NCBI RefSeq assembly: GCF_009687885.1
Contig: NZ_BLAF01000060.1
Location: forward strand, 1-64,000
Reading direction: 5' to 3'
Length of the DNA: 64,000 bases
Origin: Acrocarpospora pleiomorpha
Lineage (GTDB): Bacteria > Actinomycetota > Actinomycetes > Streptosporangiales > Streptosporangiaceae
In this document: positions 52,795-60,767 of the stretch, in pieces
How positions within the stretch are numbered: position 1 is the stretch's first letter
Layout of the letters: every line of letters starts with the position of its first letter
The notes under the pieces: model-generated
The model's database searches: none
Seen by the model: the letters and a program-made list of their open reading frames with translations, nothing else
What the model was told of the DNA's origin: nothing
Made by a program: the position numbers and the translations under genes

Positions 52795-55236
52795 ATGAGG
52801 AGCTTTCTCGGCGGCAGAAGATCCCGTCGCCTCGCGGCCGTCCTCGCTATACCCTTAGCGATCGGCCTGAGTCCGCTTCCGGTCCTCGCCGACCCGTCCC
52901 CACCGGTCAGCGAGGTCGTCCCCGACCGCCAGCCCTCCACCGCGCAGGATGGCGTCGCCCTGATCCGGATCATCGTCCCGGACCAGGCGAGCGTGGACCG
53001 GCTGAACGACATGGGTGTCGACCTGGCCGAATACAAGAAATCCACGGACGAGGGCATCGAGGTGCACGCCGTCCTCAGCCCCCAGGAAGCCCAGGACCTC
53101 CGGGACCAGGGCTTCGATCTGCGCGGCGTCATATCCGACCAGAGCGACTTCGCCGCCAACCAGGCCGAGCGCAGCCGGGCTCTGGCATCGGCGGACGCGG
53201 CGGAGGCGGCGACCGACACGCTCACGGTGCTGCGGTCCGAATGGTTCACCAGCCTCGACGGCCGGCGCTTCCTGTCGGTGGAGGTGAAGTCGAGCGCGAT
53301 CGACTCGCAGACCGTACTCACCGCCACCTGGGACAGCGGCCCCGGCACCGCCCCGGACTCGGGCGGCACGGCGACGATGTCCCGCTTCACCGACGCCGGG
53401 CAGTACATGTACCACCGGTTCAACTCGCCGCTCGCGGTCACCGAAGCCCCCACCAAGGTCACGGTGACCAGCAACCGCGGCGGTTCGGTGACGGTGAACG
53501 TGAACAAGTGGCTGGGTGAGCCGCGCAAGGCGCCCAGCCGGCACTACATCTCCGACTTCGTCGACCACTACATGGACCCGACCGAGCTCACCGAGCGGAT
53601 CGTCGCCCTGGCCAAGGAGTTCCCGAAGTACGCGGAGATCATCGACCTGCCGAACAAGACCAACGGCTACCGCCGCCAGGCCCAGGGGCAGTTCGGCACG
53701 GTCGCCGCGAGCACCTTCTACGTGAGCTCCAGGACCTTCGGCAGCGAGGGCGGCAACGACATCAGCGTGGCGCTGGTCAACCCGAACGCCGCCGCCTCCC
53801 CGCTGTCAGTCGCGGTCACGGGGAAGGACATCGTGGTCACCCTGGCCACGGACGCGGCGGGCGCGCTCAGCAGCACGGCCAAGCAGGTGGTGGACGCCGT
53901 CAACGCCAACGCGGCGGCCTCGGCCCTGGTGTCGGCGAACACCTACCGGACCAACACGGGCGCGGGCCTGGTGGCCGCGGCTCCCGCGACGAGGCTGACC
54001 GACAACCTCAAGGCGCCGGCGAGCGTGAAGCGCGAACCGTTCCAGACGAAGGCGCTGCGCATCGGCAAGACGCGGGACGGCTCGAAGGTCGGGGTGTTCC
54101 TGTACTGCCAGGAGCACGCCCGCGAATGGGTCACCCCGCTGACCTGCCTGGAGACCGCGGAGCGGCTGCTGCGCAACTACTCGCGCGACCACCGCGAGGT
54201 GGTCGACGACCTCGACATCTTCATCCTGCCGACGGCCAACCCCGACGGCGCGCACTACTCGATGTACGACTTCAACATGCAGCGCCGCAACATGACCAAC
54301 CACTGCCCGGCCACCACGGGCGACCCGGCGGCGCGCAACTCCTGGGGCGTGGACCTCAACCGCAACTTCTCCGTCGGCTCGATCTTCGACGGGTACAGCG
54401 GCGCCTCGACGAGCTGCACCAGCGACACCTTCGCCGGGCCGGCCGAGCTGTCGGAGCCGGAGGCGCGCAACGAGGTGTGGCTCACCCAGCAGTTCCCCAA
54501 CATCAAGTTCGCGATGAACACCCACTCCTACGGCGGTTACTTCATGTGGCCTCCGGGGGCGTACAAGTCGGCCGGGCGCGAGCTGCTGCCGCGGGTGGAC
54601 TTCGGCACGGAGAACTACTTCTGGGAGGCCTCCAGCCACATCCTGTCCGCCGTGCAGGCCCACCGCGGCACGGGAATCTGGCCGGGCCGCACCGGCCCGG
54701 TGCCCGACGTGCTGTACTCGGCGGCCGGGAACAGCGCCGACGAGCACTGGTTCAACCGCGGCATCATCGGCTGGGACTTCGAGGTCGGCGCCGACCTCTA
54801 CGACCCGGCCACCGGCCGCTTCCAGGCGGTCGGCTTCCAGCCGCCCTTCAGCGAGGGTCACGAGGAGGCGATGGAGTTCGCCAACGGCCAGATCGCCATT
54901 CTGGAGGTCGCCCGCGCGTTCTCCCAGGACCGCAGGCGACCGGACTCGAAGCTGAGGATCACCGGCGGGACCGGCACCTCCACCTCGTTCACCTTCCTCA
55001 CCAACGAGCCCGCCAACGTGTACTACACGCTGGACGGCAGCCGGCCGACGCTGAGCTCGCCCAAGCTGGCGGCGGCGGGCATGCGTGAGGGAGCCCAGCA
55101 GATCACGGTCAACCAGACCGTCGAGGTGCGCTTCTTCGCGGTGGACATCGCCGGAAACGTCGAGAACAACTACCAGCCCGACGGGAACGGCAACAACTAC
55201 AACGACAAGAGGGTGAAGGTCGGCAGCAGCCACTAA
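52795..55236 (+). CDS. Secreted M14 zinc carboxypeptidase with inserted and C-terminal beta domains
   Basis: 813 residues from ATG 52795 behind GGAGGAAT. Signal peptide RRLAAVLAIPLAIGLSPLPVLA. A pro-region and a beta domain precede the M14 fold (from about 245). Zinc ligands His441 and Glu444 lie in CQEHAREW, His577 in MNTHSYGG; the catalytic Glu663 lies in WDFEVGAD. An extra segment of about 110 residues (KDIVVTLATDAAGALSSTAK) is inserted between EIIDLPNKTNGYRRQAQG and FQTKALRIGKTRDGSK. The C-terminus resembles a chitobiase-type domain (VYYTLDGSRPTLSSP). It removes C-terminal residues from extracellular peptides. Confidence 0.95.
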   Translation: MRSFLGGRRSRRLAAVLAIPLAIGLSPLPVLADPSPPVSEVVPDRQPSTAQDGVALIRIIVPDQASVDRLNDMGVDLAEYKKSTDEGIEVHAVLSPQEAQDLRDQGFDLRGVISDQSDFAANQAERSRALASADAAEAATDTLTVLRSEWFTSLDGRRFLSVEVKSSAIDSQTVLTATWDSGPGTAPDSGGTATMSRFTDAGQYMYHRFNSPLAVTEAPTKVTVTSNRGGSVTVNVNKWLGEPRKAPSRHYISDFVDHYMDPTELTERIVALAKEFPKYAEIIDLPNKTNGYRRQAQGQFGTVAASTFYVSSRTFGSEGGNDISVALVNPNAAASPLSVAVTGKDIVVTLATDAAGALSSTAKQVVDAVNANAAASALVSANTYRTNTGAGLVAAAPATRLTDNLKAPASVKREPFQTKALRIGKTRDGSKVGVFLYCQEHAREWVTPLTCLETAERLLRNYSRDHREVVDDLDIFILPTANPDGAHYSMYDFNMQRRNMTNHCPATTGDPAARNSWGVDLNRNFSVGSIFDGYSGASTSCTSDTFAGPAELSEPEARNEVWLTQQFPNIKFAMNTHSYGGYFMWPPGAYKSAGRELLPRVDFGTENYFWEASSHILSAVQAHRGTGIWPGRTGPVPDVLYSAAGNSADEHWFNRGIIGWDFEVGADLYDPATGRFQAVGFQPPFSEGHEEAMEFANGQIAILEVARAFSQDRRRPDSKLRITGGTGTSTSFTFLTNEPANVYYTLDGSRPTLSSPKLAAAGMREGAQQITVNQTVEVRFFAVDIAGNVENNYQPDGNGNNYNDKRVKVGSSH

Positions 55237-55246
55237 GCCCCGAGAG

Positions 55247-55281
55247 CGGGTGGCCGCCGGTCTCTTTCCGGCGGCCACCCG
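55247..55281. terminator. Bidirectional terminator after the M14 carboxypeptidase gene
   Basis: Perfect 14-bp stem CGGGTGGCCGCCGG / CCGGCGGCCACCCG around a TCTCTTT loop, between two convergent genes. Confidence 0.9.
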
Positions 55282-55286
55282 TCTGG

Positions 55287-56183
55287 CTATGAGCGCGCCA
55301 GGTCGAGGTCGGCGGCCCGGGCCTGGACGGCGAGCAGCGACAGGAAGTCCTCCTCGCCGTGCCCCTGGGCGATGGCCGCGACCAGCAGCGTGCGGACCAT
55401 CGCGACGAGCGGCAGCGGCACCTGACCGGTCGTCGCCTCGCCCAGGCCGAGGTCGACGTCCTTGAGCAGCAGCCGGGACGTGAACGTAGGCGTCAGGTCC
55501 AGCCGGCGGATGGCGTCGGTCTTGGAGCGGGTGAAGGCGGAGCCGAGCACGCTCTCGTTGAGGAAGTCCAGCAGCGGGCCACGGTCGACGCCGAGCCTCT
55601 CGCAGAGCACGACGACCTCGGCCAGCCCCTGGGTGGTCACGGCGAGCAGCAGGTTGTGGCAGATCTTCAACAGCCGGGCCTCATCGGCCGTGCCGACATA
55701 GGTGGCCGTGCGCGCGATGGCCGCCAGCACGCCCCCGGCCCGCTCGTACGCCTCCTGCGAGCCCGAGCAAACGAACGACGCGTCACCCGCCTCGACCACC
55801 GACGGGTTGCCGCTGACCGGCGCGGACAGGAACGGCACCCCCGCCTCGGCCGCCGCCTCCCGCACCCGGCGCGAGGACTCCATCGACACCGTGGAGGTGT
55901 CGACCAGCACCGACGGGCGGACAGGGTCGGCCAGCAACCGCCCGATCACGACCTCCTCCAACGCGGCGGGCGTCGCCAGACTGGTGACGGTCACCGGGCA
56001 GGCGACCGTCTCCGCCGGCTCGGCGGCGACCCGCGCGCCCGCCGCCCGCAGCGGCTCGGCCTTCTCCGGCGTACGGTTCCACACCGTCACCGGGTGACCG
56101 GCCGACAGCAGCCGCCGGACCATGGCGGTCCCCATCCGCCCGACCCCGATCCACCCGACCTCGATCTTCTTGGTCTCACTCAT
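55287..56183 (-). CDS. Beta-hydroxyacid-dehydrogenase-type NAD(P) oxidoreductase
   Basis: 298 residues from ATG 56183. Rossmann motif VGWIGVGRMGTAMVRRLLSAG, the family signature FLSAPVSGNPSVVEAG, the catalytic-type lysine in LLKICHNLLLAVTTQGLAE, and a C-terminal helical domain with SRLLLKDVDLGLGEA. It resembles 3-hydroxyisobutyrate or tartronate-semialdehyde reductases. It is encoded downstream of the epimerase and LacI genes on the same strand, probably in the same transcription unit. Confidence 0.92.
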   Translation of the reverse strand: MSETKKIEVGWIGVGRMGTAMVRRLLSAGHPVTVWNRTPEKAEPLRAAGARVAAEPAETVACPVTVTSLATPAALEEVVIGRLLADPVRPSVLVDTSTVSMESSRRVREAAAEAGVPFLSAPVSGNPSVVEAGDASFVCSGSQEAYERAGGVLAAIARTATYVGTADEARLLKICHNLLLAVTTQGLAEVVVLCERLGVDRGPLLDFLNESVLGSAFTRSKTDAIRRLDLTPTFTSRLLLKDVDLGLGEATTGQVPLPLVAMVRTLLVAAIAQGHGEEDFLSLLAVQARAADLDLARS

Positions 56184-56213
56184 GCGGAGCCCCCTCCCCG
56201 TAGAGATCCGAGG

Positions 56214-56984
56214 CTATCGCGACGCGTAACGGGTGACCCAGGCACGCGCCCCAGGCAGAACGTGCTCCACCGGTTCGACGTCCGGATACCAGGTCCGCTC
56301 CCATTCGAGCGAAACCCACCCCTCGAACCCCCGCACCAACTCCCCACAGACCTCAAGAGGCACAGAACCGGTCCCCAACGGACATGGCGTGGTGTCCTGA
56401 GCGGAGACGGCGTCCTTGATCTGTACGTACGACAGGTGGCCGCTCAGCGCTTCATACGTGCGCGCGGGGTTTTCGCCATGCCGCCAGGGATGCAGCACGT
56501 CCCAGATGGCCCCGGTGGCCTCGGGCAGGTCCACGAAGTCCAGCAACCGCCCGACCGCCGCCCCCGTCGGCAGCGCGTCATGCGTCTCCACGAACACGCG
56601 GAGCCCGCGCTCCCGGCAGAGATCCGCGACCGCGCGCACCCGCCGCCGGGCGGCTTCGATGTCATCACCCCCGGGAAACACCCGCACCCCGGACGCGCCG
56701 AGATCGACGGCCAGTTCCAGGTCGGCCCGCAACCCGGCGACCACCCCGTCATCCGGCCCCGACGCCGAAATCCTGATATATCCGGCGAGAGCCGCGACAG
56801 CCAGCCCCCGCCCGGCAATCGCCTCCCGCACAGCCACCCGCTCGGCCGCCCCGAGCCCGGCATGCACCCCCGTATCGGGATGCAGCCGAAGCTCCAGCCC
56901 TTCACACCCGAACCGCACCGCCGTCTCGATCGCCGCCGCGACGCCCTCCCCCGGCATGCCCAGCGTGCTGACCGCCAGCCTCAT
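56214..56984 (-). CDS. Xylose-isomerase-like TIM-barrel protein
   Basis: 256 residues from ATG 56984. The AP-endonuclease-2 fold shows RLAVSTLGMPGEGVAAAIETAVRFGCEGLELRLHPDTG, LRVFVETHDALPTGAAVG, TGAIWDVLHPWRHGENP and GWVSLEWERTWYPDVEPVEHVL. It is paralogous in fold to the protein encoded at 51742. The frame extends upstream through a 15-bp repeat toward the LacI stop, but homology begins at this ATG. It is part of the LacI-linked sugar group. Confidence 0.9.
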   Translation of the reverse strand: MRLAVSTLGMPGEGVAAAIETAVRFGCEGLELRLHPDTGVHAGLGAAERVAVREAIAGRGLAVAALAGYIRISASGPDDGVVAGLRADLELAVDLGASGVRVFPGGDDIEAARRRVRAVADLCRERGLRVFVETHDALPTGAAVGRLLDFVDLPEATGAIWDVLHPWRHGENPARTYEALSGHLSYVQIKDAVSAQDTTPCPLGTGSVPLEVCGELVRGFEGWVSLEWERTWYPDVEPVEHVLPGARAWVTRYASR

Positions 56985-57028
56985 AGGAACGAGAAGCCCT
57001 TCCGACAGCCGCCGACCTGAGGACTCAC

Positions 57029-57058
57029 CACTGTCCAGATCACCACTGTCCAGATCAC
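57029..57058. repeat. 15-bp tandem repeat between LacI and epimerase genes
   Basis: CACTGTCCAGATCAC occurs twice in exact register, with a partial third unit upstream. It lies in the 79-bp gap and is in frame with the downstream gene (GDLDS, GDLDS), though probably untranslated. Confidence 0.8.
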
Positions 57059-57063
57059 CGCAT

Positions 57064-58056
57064 TCATATCGCCCGCACGCTCTCCCGCAACACGACCTCA
57101 CCCTCCATCGCCACCACCTGCGGCGCGTCCTCCCCCGCCAGCGCCAGCTCCACCGCGAGGGACCCCATCGCGGCGAGCGGCAGCCGTACCGTCGACAGCG
57201 CGGGAACAAGATCGCGCAACGTCGGAATGTCGTCGAACCCCGCCACCGACACGTCCTCGGGCACCCGTACCCCCCGTTCCCTGAAAGCCGCGAGCGCGCC
57301 CACCGCCATCACGTCGTTCACCGCGAACACGCAGGTCACGTCCGGCCGCACCGAGGCCGACGCGGCGTGGCCGCCGTCCCGGTCGAAGCGGCCGTACACG
57401 ATCTGGGGTTCCGGCAGGTCGCGCTCGGCGAGGGCGGCGCGAAACCCGGCCAGGCGATCGGCGGCGGTGATCAGGTGCGGCGGTCCGGCCAGCACCGCGA
57501 AGCGGGTGTGCCCGAGCTCGGCGAGCGCCCCGGCCAGCCGCGCCGCGCCCGCGTGGTTGCCGGGCGCGACCGTGTCCACGCCGAGCAGGTCCTGCCCGAC
57601 GCAGGCCGCCCGCCCGCCCTGCGCCCGGTACCGATCGAGTTCGGCCTTGAGCCGCGCGGTCACCACCGGATCCGCCACCCGGGACCCCGCGATCAGCACG
57701 GCCTTGGCCCGCTGCGCGTTGAGCGTCGCCACGTAGGCGATCTCCCGTTCCGGATCCCGGCGGGTGGTGCCCACCATGACCACGTGCCCTTCGGCGTCCG
57801 CCGCCCGCATCGCGCCATCGGCGATCGCCGCGAAATACGGATCGACGAGATCGTGCACCACCAGGCCGATGACGTTGCTGGCGCCCCTGGCCAGCGTCTG
57901 CGCCGCCACATTGGTGCGATATCCGAGCTCGGCCGCCGCCTTCTCCACCCGCGTCCGCATGGCCGCCCCGACCTGCCGGGTGCTGCCGTTGAGCACCCGT
58001 GAGGCGGTCGCCAGCGACACACCGGCCTGCCTCGCCACGTCCTCCAGAGTGACCAC
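57064..58056 (-). CDS. LacI-family transcriptional repressor
   Basis: 330 residues from GTG 58056, with GGAGG four bases upstream. The LacI helix-turn-helix and hinge (VTLEDVARQAGVSLATASRVLNGSTRQVGAAMRTRVEKAAAELGY) lead into a periplasmic-binding-type effector domain (NVIGLVVHDLVDPYFAAIADG, FAVNDVMAVGALAAFRERGVRVPEDVSVAGFDDIP). A palindromic site GGGAAAGCGATTTCCC directly upstream suggests autoregulation. Closely similar sites at 49107 and 49147 suggest it also controls the alpha-glucosidase and oxidoreductase operons. The inducer is probably a sugar. Confidence 0.95.
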   Translation of the reverse strand: MVTLEDVARQAGVSLATASRVLNGSTRQVGAAMRTRVEKAAAELGYRTNVAAQTLARGASNVIGLVVHDLVDPYFAAIADGAMRAADAEGHVVMVGTTRRDPEREIAYVATLNAQRAKAVLIAGSRVADPVVTARLKAELDRYRAQGGRAACVGQDLLGVDTVAPGNHAGAARLAGALAELGHTRFAVLAGPPHLITAADRLAGFRAALAERDLPEPQIVYGRFDRDGGHAASASVRPDVTCVFAVNDVMAVGALAAFRERGVRVPEDVSVAGFDDIPTLRDLVPALSTVRLPLAAMGSLAVELALAGEDAPQVVAMEGEVVLRESVRAI

Positions 58057-58067
58057 ACGACCTCCAC

Positions 58068-58083
58068 GGGAAAGCGATTTCCC
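58068..58083. promoter_or_regulatory. LacI-type operator upstream of the lacI-family gene
   Basis: GGGAAAGCGATTTCCC, a 16-bp near-palindrome, lies 12 bp before the regulator's start codon and shares the GGAAAGCG half-site with the two sites near 49.1 kb. Confidence 0.8.
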
Positions 58084-58210
58084 AGTATGCCAGGCGCGCG
58101 AAACGTACATGGGCGTGCTGGGGATTCGCGCCTGCGGGAACAGGTGAAGTTGACGGAGACGACCGAGGCGGCGCATGCATGGTCGGCACCCGAATCCACC
58201 TGGAGCAGTG

Positions 58211-58594
58211 ATGAGAATCATGAGGATCGTCGCACTGGCGCTCGCCACCGCGCTGCTCTCCACCCTGCTCGCCGCCGACCCGGCCGCGGCGGCGGCGGGG
58301 GCCGAGTACAAGCTCAGCATCACCCAGCGGGGAGCCACCAGAACCGTCACCCTCACCTGCGCGCCGGACGGCGGCACCCACCCGAACCCGGTGGCGGCCT
58401 GCGCCCGCCTGGCGACCGCGGCGGGGGATCCCGCCTGGATCACCCCGAAGTCGGGCGTGTTCTGCATCGCCTTGTGGGATCCGGTGACGGCCACCGCGAC
58501 CGGAACCTACTTCGGCCGTCCCGTCTCCTACAGCCGGTCGTTCAGCAACATGTGCTGGCTCGGCGTGGCCACCTGGGAGGTGTTCGCCTTCTGA
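58211..58594 (+). CDS. Subtilisin-inhibitor-like (SSI) secreted protease inhibitor
   Basis: 127 residues from ATG 58211. Signal peptide IVALALATALLSTLLAADPAAAA. The SSI fold is clear: TLTCAPDGGTHPNPVAACARL, VFCIALWDPVTATATGTYFG and FSNMCWLGVATWEVFAF, with the four cysteines of two disulfides. By alignment to SSI (C-P-M-V-Y-D-P), the reactive bond is Ala87-Leu88, so P1 is alanine. It inhibits extracellular serine proteases. Only 34 bp of non-coding DNA precede the inverted repeat described next. Confidence 0.93.
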   Translation: MRIMRIVALALATALLSTLLAADPAAAAAGAEYKLSITQRGATRTVTLTCAPDGGTHPNPVAACARLATAAGDPAWITPKSGVFCIALWDPVTATATGTYFGRPVSYSRSFSNMCWLGVATWEVFAF

Positions 58595-58601
58595 CCCGCG
58601 C

Positions 58602-58632
58602 TAACCTCCGGGATGGAACAAAACGGAGGTTA
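58602..58632. promoter_or_regulatory. Inverted repeat and GAGGTTAA boxes before the lysE-type gene
   Basis: TAACCTCCG (58602-58610) pairs with CGGAGGTTA (58624-58632). A further GAGGTTAA lies at 58640-58647, overlapping the ribosome site of the next gene. It could be a weak terminator for the inhibitor gene or an operator for the exporter. There is no T-run. Confidence 0.45.
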
Positions 58633-58647
58633 ACGAACAGAGGTTAA

Positions 58648-59247
58648 GTGCGCGAACTACTGCTGGGGCTCGGGCTCGGCCTGGGTGCCGGACTCTCGCC
58701 GGGGGCCCTGCTCAGCCTGGTGATCACGGCCAGCCTGCGCGGCGGCTTCCCGGCGGGGCTGCGGATCGCGTGCGTTCCGCTCCTGTCCGACCTGCCGGTC
58801 GTGCTGCTCACGATCGCCGCCGTCGGCGCGCTGCCGGAGGCCTTCCTGCGCGGGCTGTCCCTGGCCGGTGGGGCATATGTCGTGTTCCTCGGTGTGCAGG
58901 GCTTGCGTGACGCCCGCACGGCCGAGCCGCCTCGTCCGGGCGACGGCGTGCCCGCCCAGGTGCTCAGAGGCGTGGTCGTCAACATGCTCAACCCGCATCC
59001 CTGGCTGTTCTGGGCCACCGTCGGCGCGCCGATCTTCGTCGCCGCCTGGGACGCCGGACCGGCGGGCGCGGTGGCGTTCGTGTTCGGCTTCTACCTGATC
59101 CTGGTCGGCTCCAAGGTGGGGCTGGCCGGGCTGATCGGCGCGGGGCGGCACCGGGTGGGCGTGCGCGGCTACCGCCTGCTGCTGGCCGCCAGCAGCCTGC
59201 TGCTCGCCGGCGCGGGCGTGGTCCTCATCGTCTCCGGGCTGACCTGA
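58648..59247 (+). CDS. LysE/RhtB-family amino-acid exporter
   Basis: 199 residues from GTG 58648 after AGAGGTTAA. Typical N-terminus GLGLGLGAGLSPGALLSLVITASLRGGFPAGLRIA and middle VVNMLNPHPWLFWATVGAP, with about six membrane helices. It exports amino acids or related small molecules. Its 3' end overlaps that of the convergent permease by 23 bp. Confidence 0.9.
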   Translation: MRELLLGLGLGLGAGLSPGALLSLVITASLRGGFPAGLRIACVPLLSDLPVVLLTIAAVGALPEAFLRGLSLAGGAYVVFLGVQGLRDARTAEPPRPGDGVPAQVLRGVVVNMLNPHPWLFWATVGAPIFVAAWDAGPAGAVAFVFGFYLILVGSKVGLAGLIGAGRHRVGVRGYRLLLAASSLLLAGAGVVLIVSGLT

Positions 59248-60685
59248 CCCGGCTGTGCCGAATGCTGTAGAGGTGGTACACGACCACGCCGAGGGCCATC
59301 CAGACGACGAACCGCACCCAGGTCTCCACCGCCAGGTTGAGCATCAGGTAGACGCAGGCCAGCACCGCGAGCGCCGGTAGCCACGGCACCAGCGGCATCC
59401 GGAACGAGCGCGGCAGGTCCGGACGGGTCCGGCGGAGAATGACCACCCCCACGGACACCACCACGAACGCGAACAGCGTGCCGATGTTCACCATCTCCGC
59501 CAGCACGCTCAAAGGGATGAACCCGGCCAGCGCAGCCGTGACCACCCCGATGATGATCGTGATCTTGTACGGCGTCCGGTACTTCGGATGCACGCTCGCC
59601 AGCCCCCGGGGCAGCAGCCCGTCCCGGCTCATCGCGAAGAACACCCGGCTCTGCCCCAGCATCAGGATGAGGATCACCGTGGTCAGCCCCGAGATGCCCC
59701 CGACGCTGATCACCCCGGCCAGCCACGGCTGCCCCGCCGCCTTGAACGCGTCCGCCAGCGGCGCCGTCTCGCTCAGCTGGGAGTAGTGCCGCATGCCCAC
59801 CACCACCAGCGACACCGCCATGTACAGCACCGTGCACACCGCGAGCGAGGCGATGATGCCGATCGGCAGGTCGCGATGCGGGCGGCGGGTCTCCTCCGCG
59901 GCGGTGGCGACCACGTCGAACCCGATGTAGGCGAAAAACACCACGGCCGCCGCCGTGAAGATCCCGGCCACCCCGAACACGGTGGGCGTGACCCCGAACA
60001 GGACCTGGATCAGCGGCGCGGCCAGCCCCGACGCGCCCTCGGTGGACTTGGCGGGCGGGATGAACGGCGTGTAGTTGGCGCCGTTGACGAAGAAGAGCCC
60101 GGCGAAGATGACCAGCAGGATGACGGCCACCTTGATGGTCACCATGACCAGGTTGAACCGGGCCGACATCTTGATGCCGGTGACCAGCAGCCAGGTCAGC
60201 AGCAAGACGACGATCACGGCCAGGTAGTTGAACGTCCAGCCGCCGACCGAGGCGACCGGCAGGGTGACGCCAAGGCTCTCCACCACCGAGACGAAGTAGC
60301 CGGACCAGCCCACCGACACCACGGCCGCGCCGAGCGCGAGTTCCAGCATCAGGTCCCACCCGATGATCCAGGCCGGGAACTCGCCGATCGTGGCGTAGGC
60401 GAAGGTGTAGGCCGACCCCGCCACCGGCAGTGTCGAGGCGAACTCGGCGTAGCAGAGCGCCGCCAGCGCGCAGACGACCGCCGCCACCACGAACGACAGC
60501 GCCACCGAGGGCCCCGCGTAGTTCTTGGCCGCGATGCCGGTCAGCGTGAAGATGCCGCTGCCGACGATGACACCGATACCGAACACGGTCAGGTCGAGCG
60601 CGCTCAGCGTGCGTTCCAGGCGATGCGTCCCGCCTTCGGCGTCCTGGATGGACTGCTCGACCGACTTGGTGCGGAAGATATCCAC
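59225..60685 (-). CDS. APC-superfamily amino-acid permease (cationic amino-acid type)
   Basis: 486 residues from GTG 60685 after AGGGGGC. About twelve membrane helices. The family signature is at LTVFGIGVIVGSGIFTLTGIAAKNYAGP, followed by YAEFASTLPVAGSAYTFAYATIGEFPAWIIGWDLMLE and FFAYIGFDVVATAAEETRRPHRDLP. It imports amino acids. It lies directly downstream of dxs on the same strand (82-bp gap), an arrangement I recall from other actinomycetes. Confidence 0.93.
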   Translation of the reverse strand: MDIFRTKSVEQSIQDAEGGTHRLERTLSALDLTVFGIGVIVGSGIFTLTGIAAKNYAGPSVALSFVVAAVVCALAALCYAEFASTLPVAGSAYTFAYATIGEFPAWIIGWDLMLELALGAAVVSVGWSGYFVSVVESLGVTLPVASVGGWTFNYLAVIVVLLLTWLLVTGIKMSARFNLVMVTIKVAVILLVIFAGLFFVNGANYTPFIPPAKSTEGASGLAAPLIQVLFGVTPTVFGVAGIFTAAAVVFFAYIGFDVVATAAEETRRPHRDLPIGIIASLAVCTVLYMAVSLVVVGMRHYSQLSETAPLADAFKAAGQPWLAGVISVGGISGLTTVILILMLGQSRVFFAMSRDGLLPRGLASVHPKYRTPYKITIIIGVVTAALAGFIPLSVLAEMVNIGTLFAFVVVSVGVVILRRTRPDLPRSFRMPLVPWLPALAVLACVYLMLNLAVETWVRFVVWMALGVVVYHLYSIRHSRVRSARRR

Positions 60686-60767
60686 CGGCGCCCCCTGATC
60701 AAGACACTTCCCGGCCGGGCGCGCCAGAATCGGCGCGCTCGGCAAAGGAGTGCCGGGGAACGGCGGA

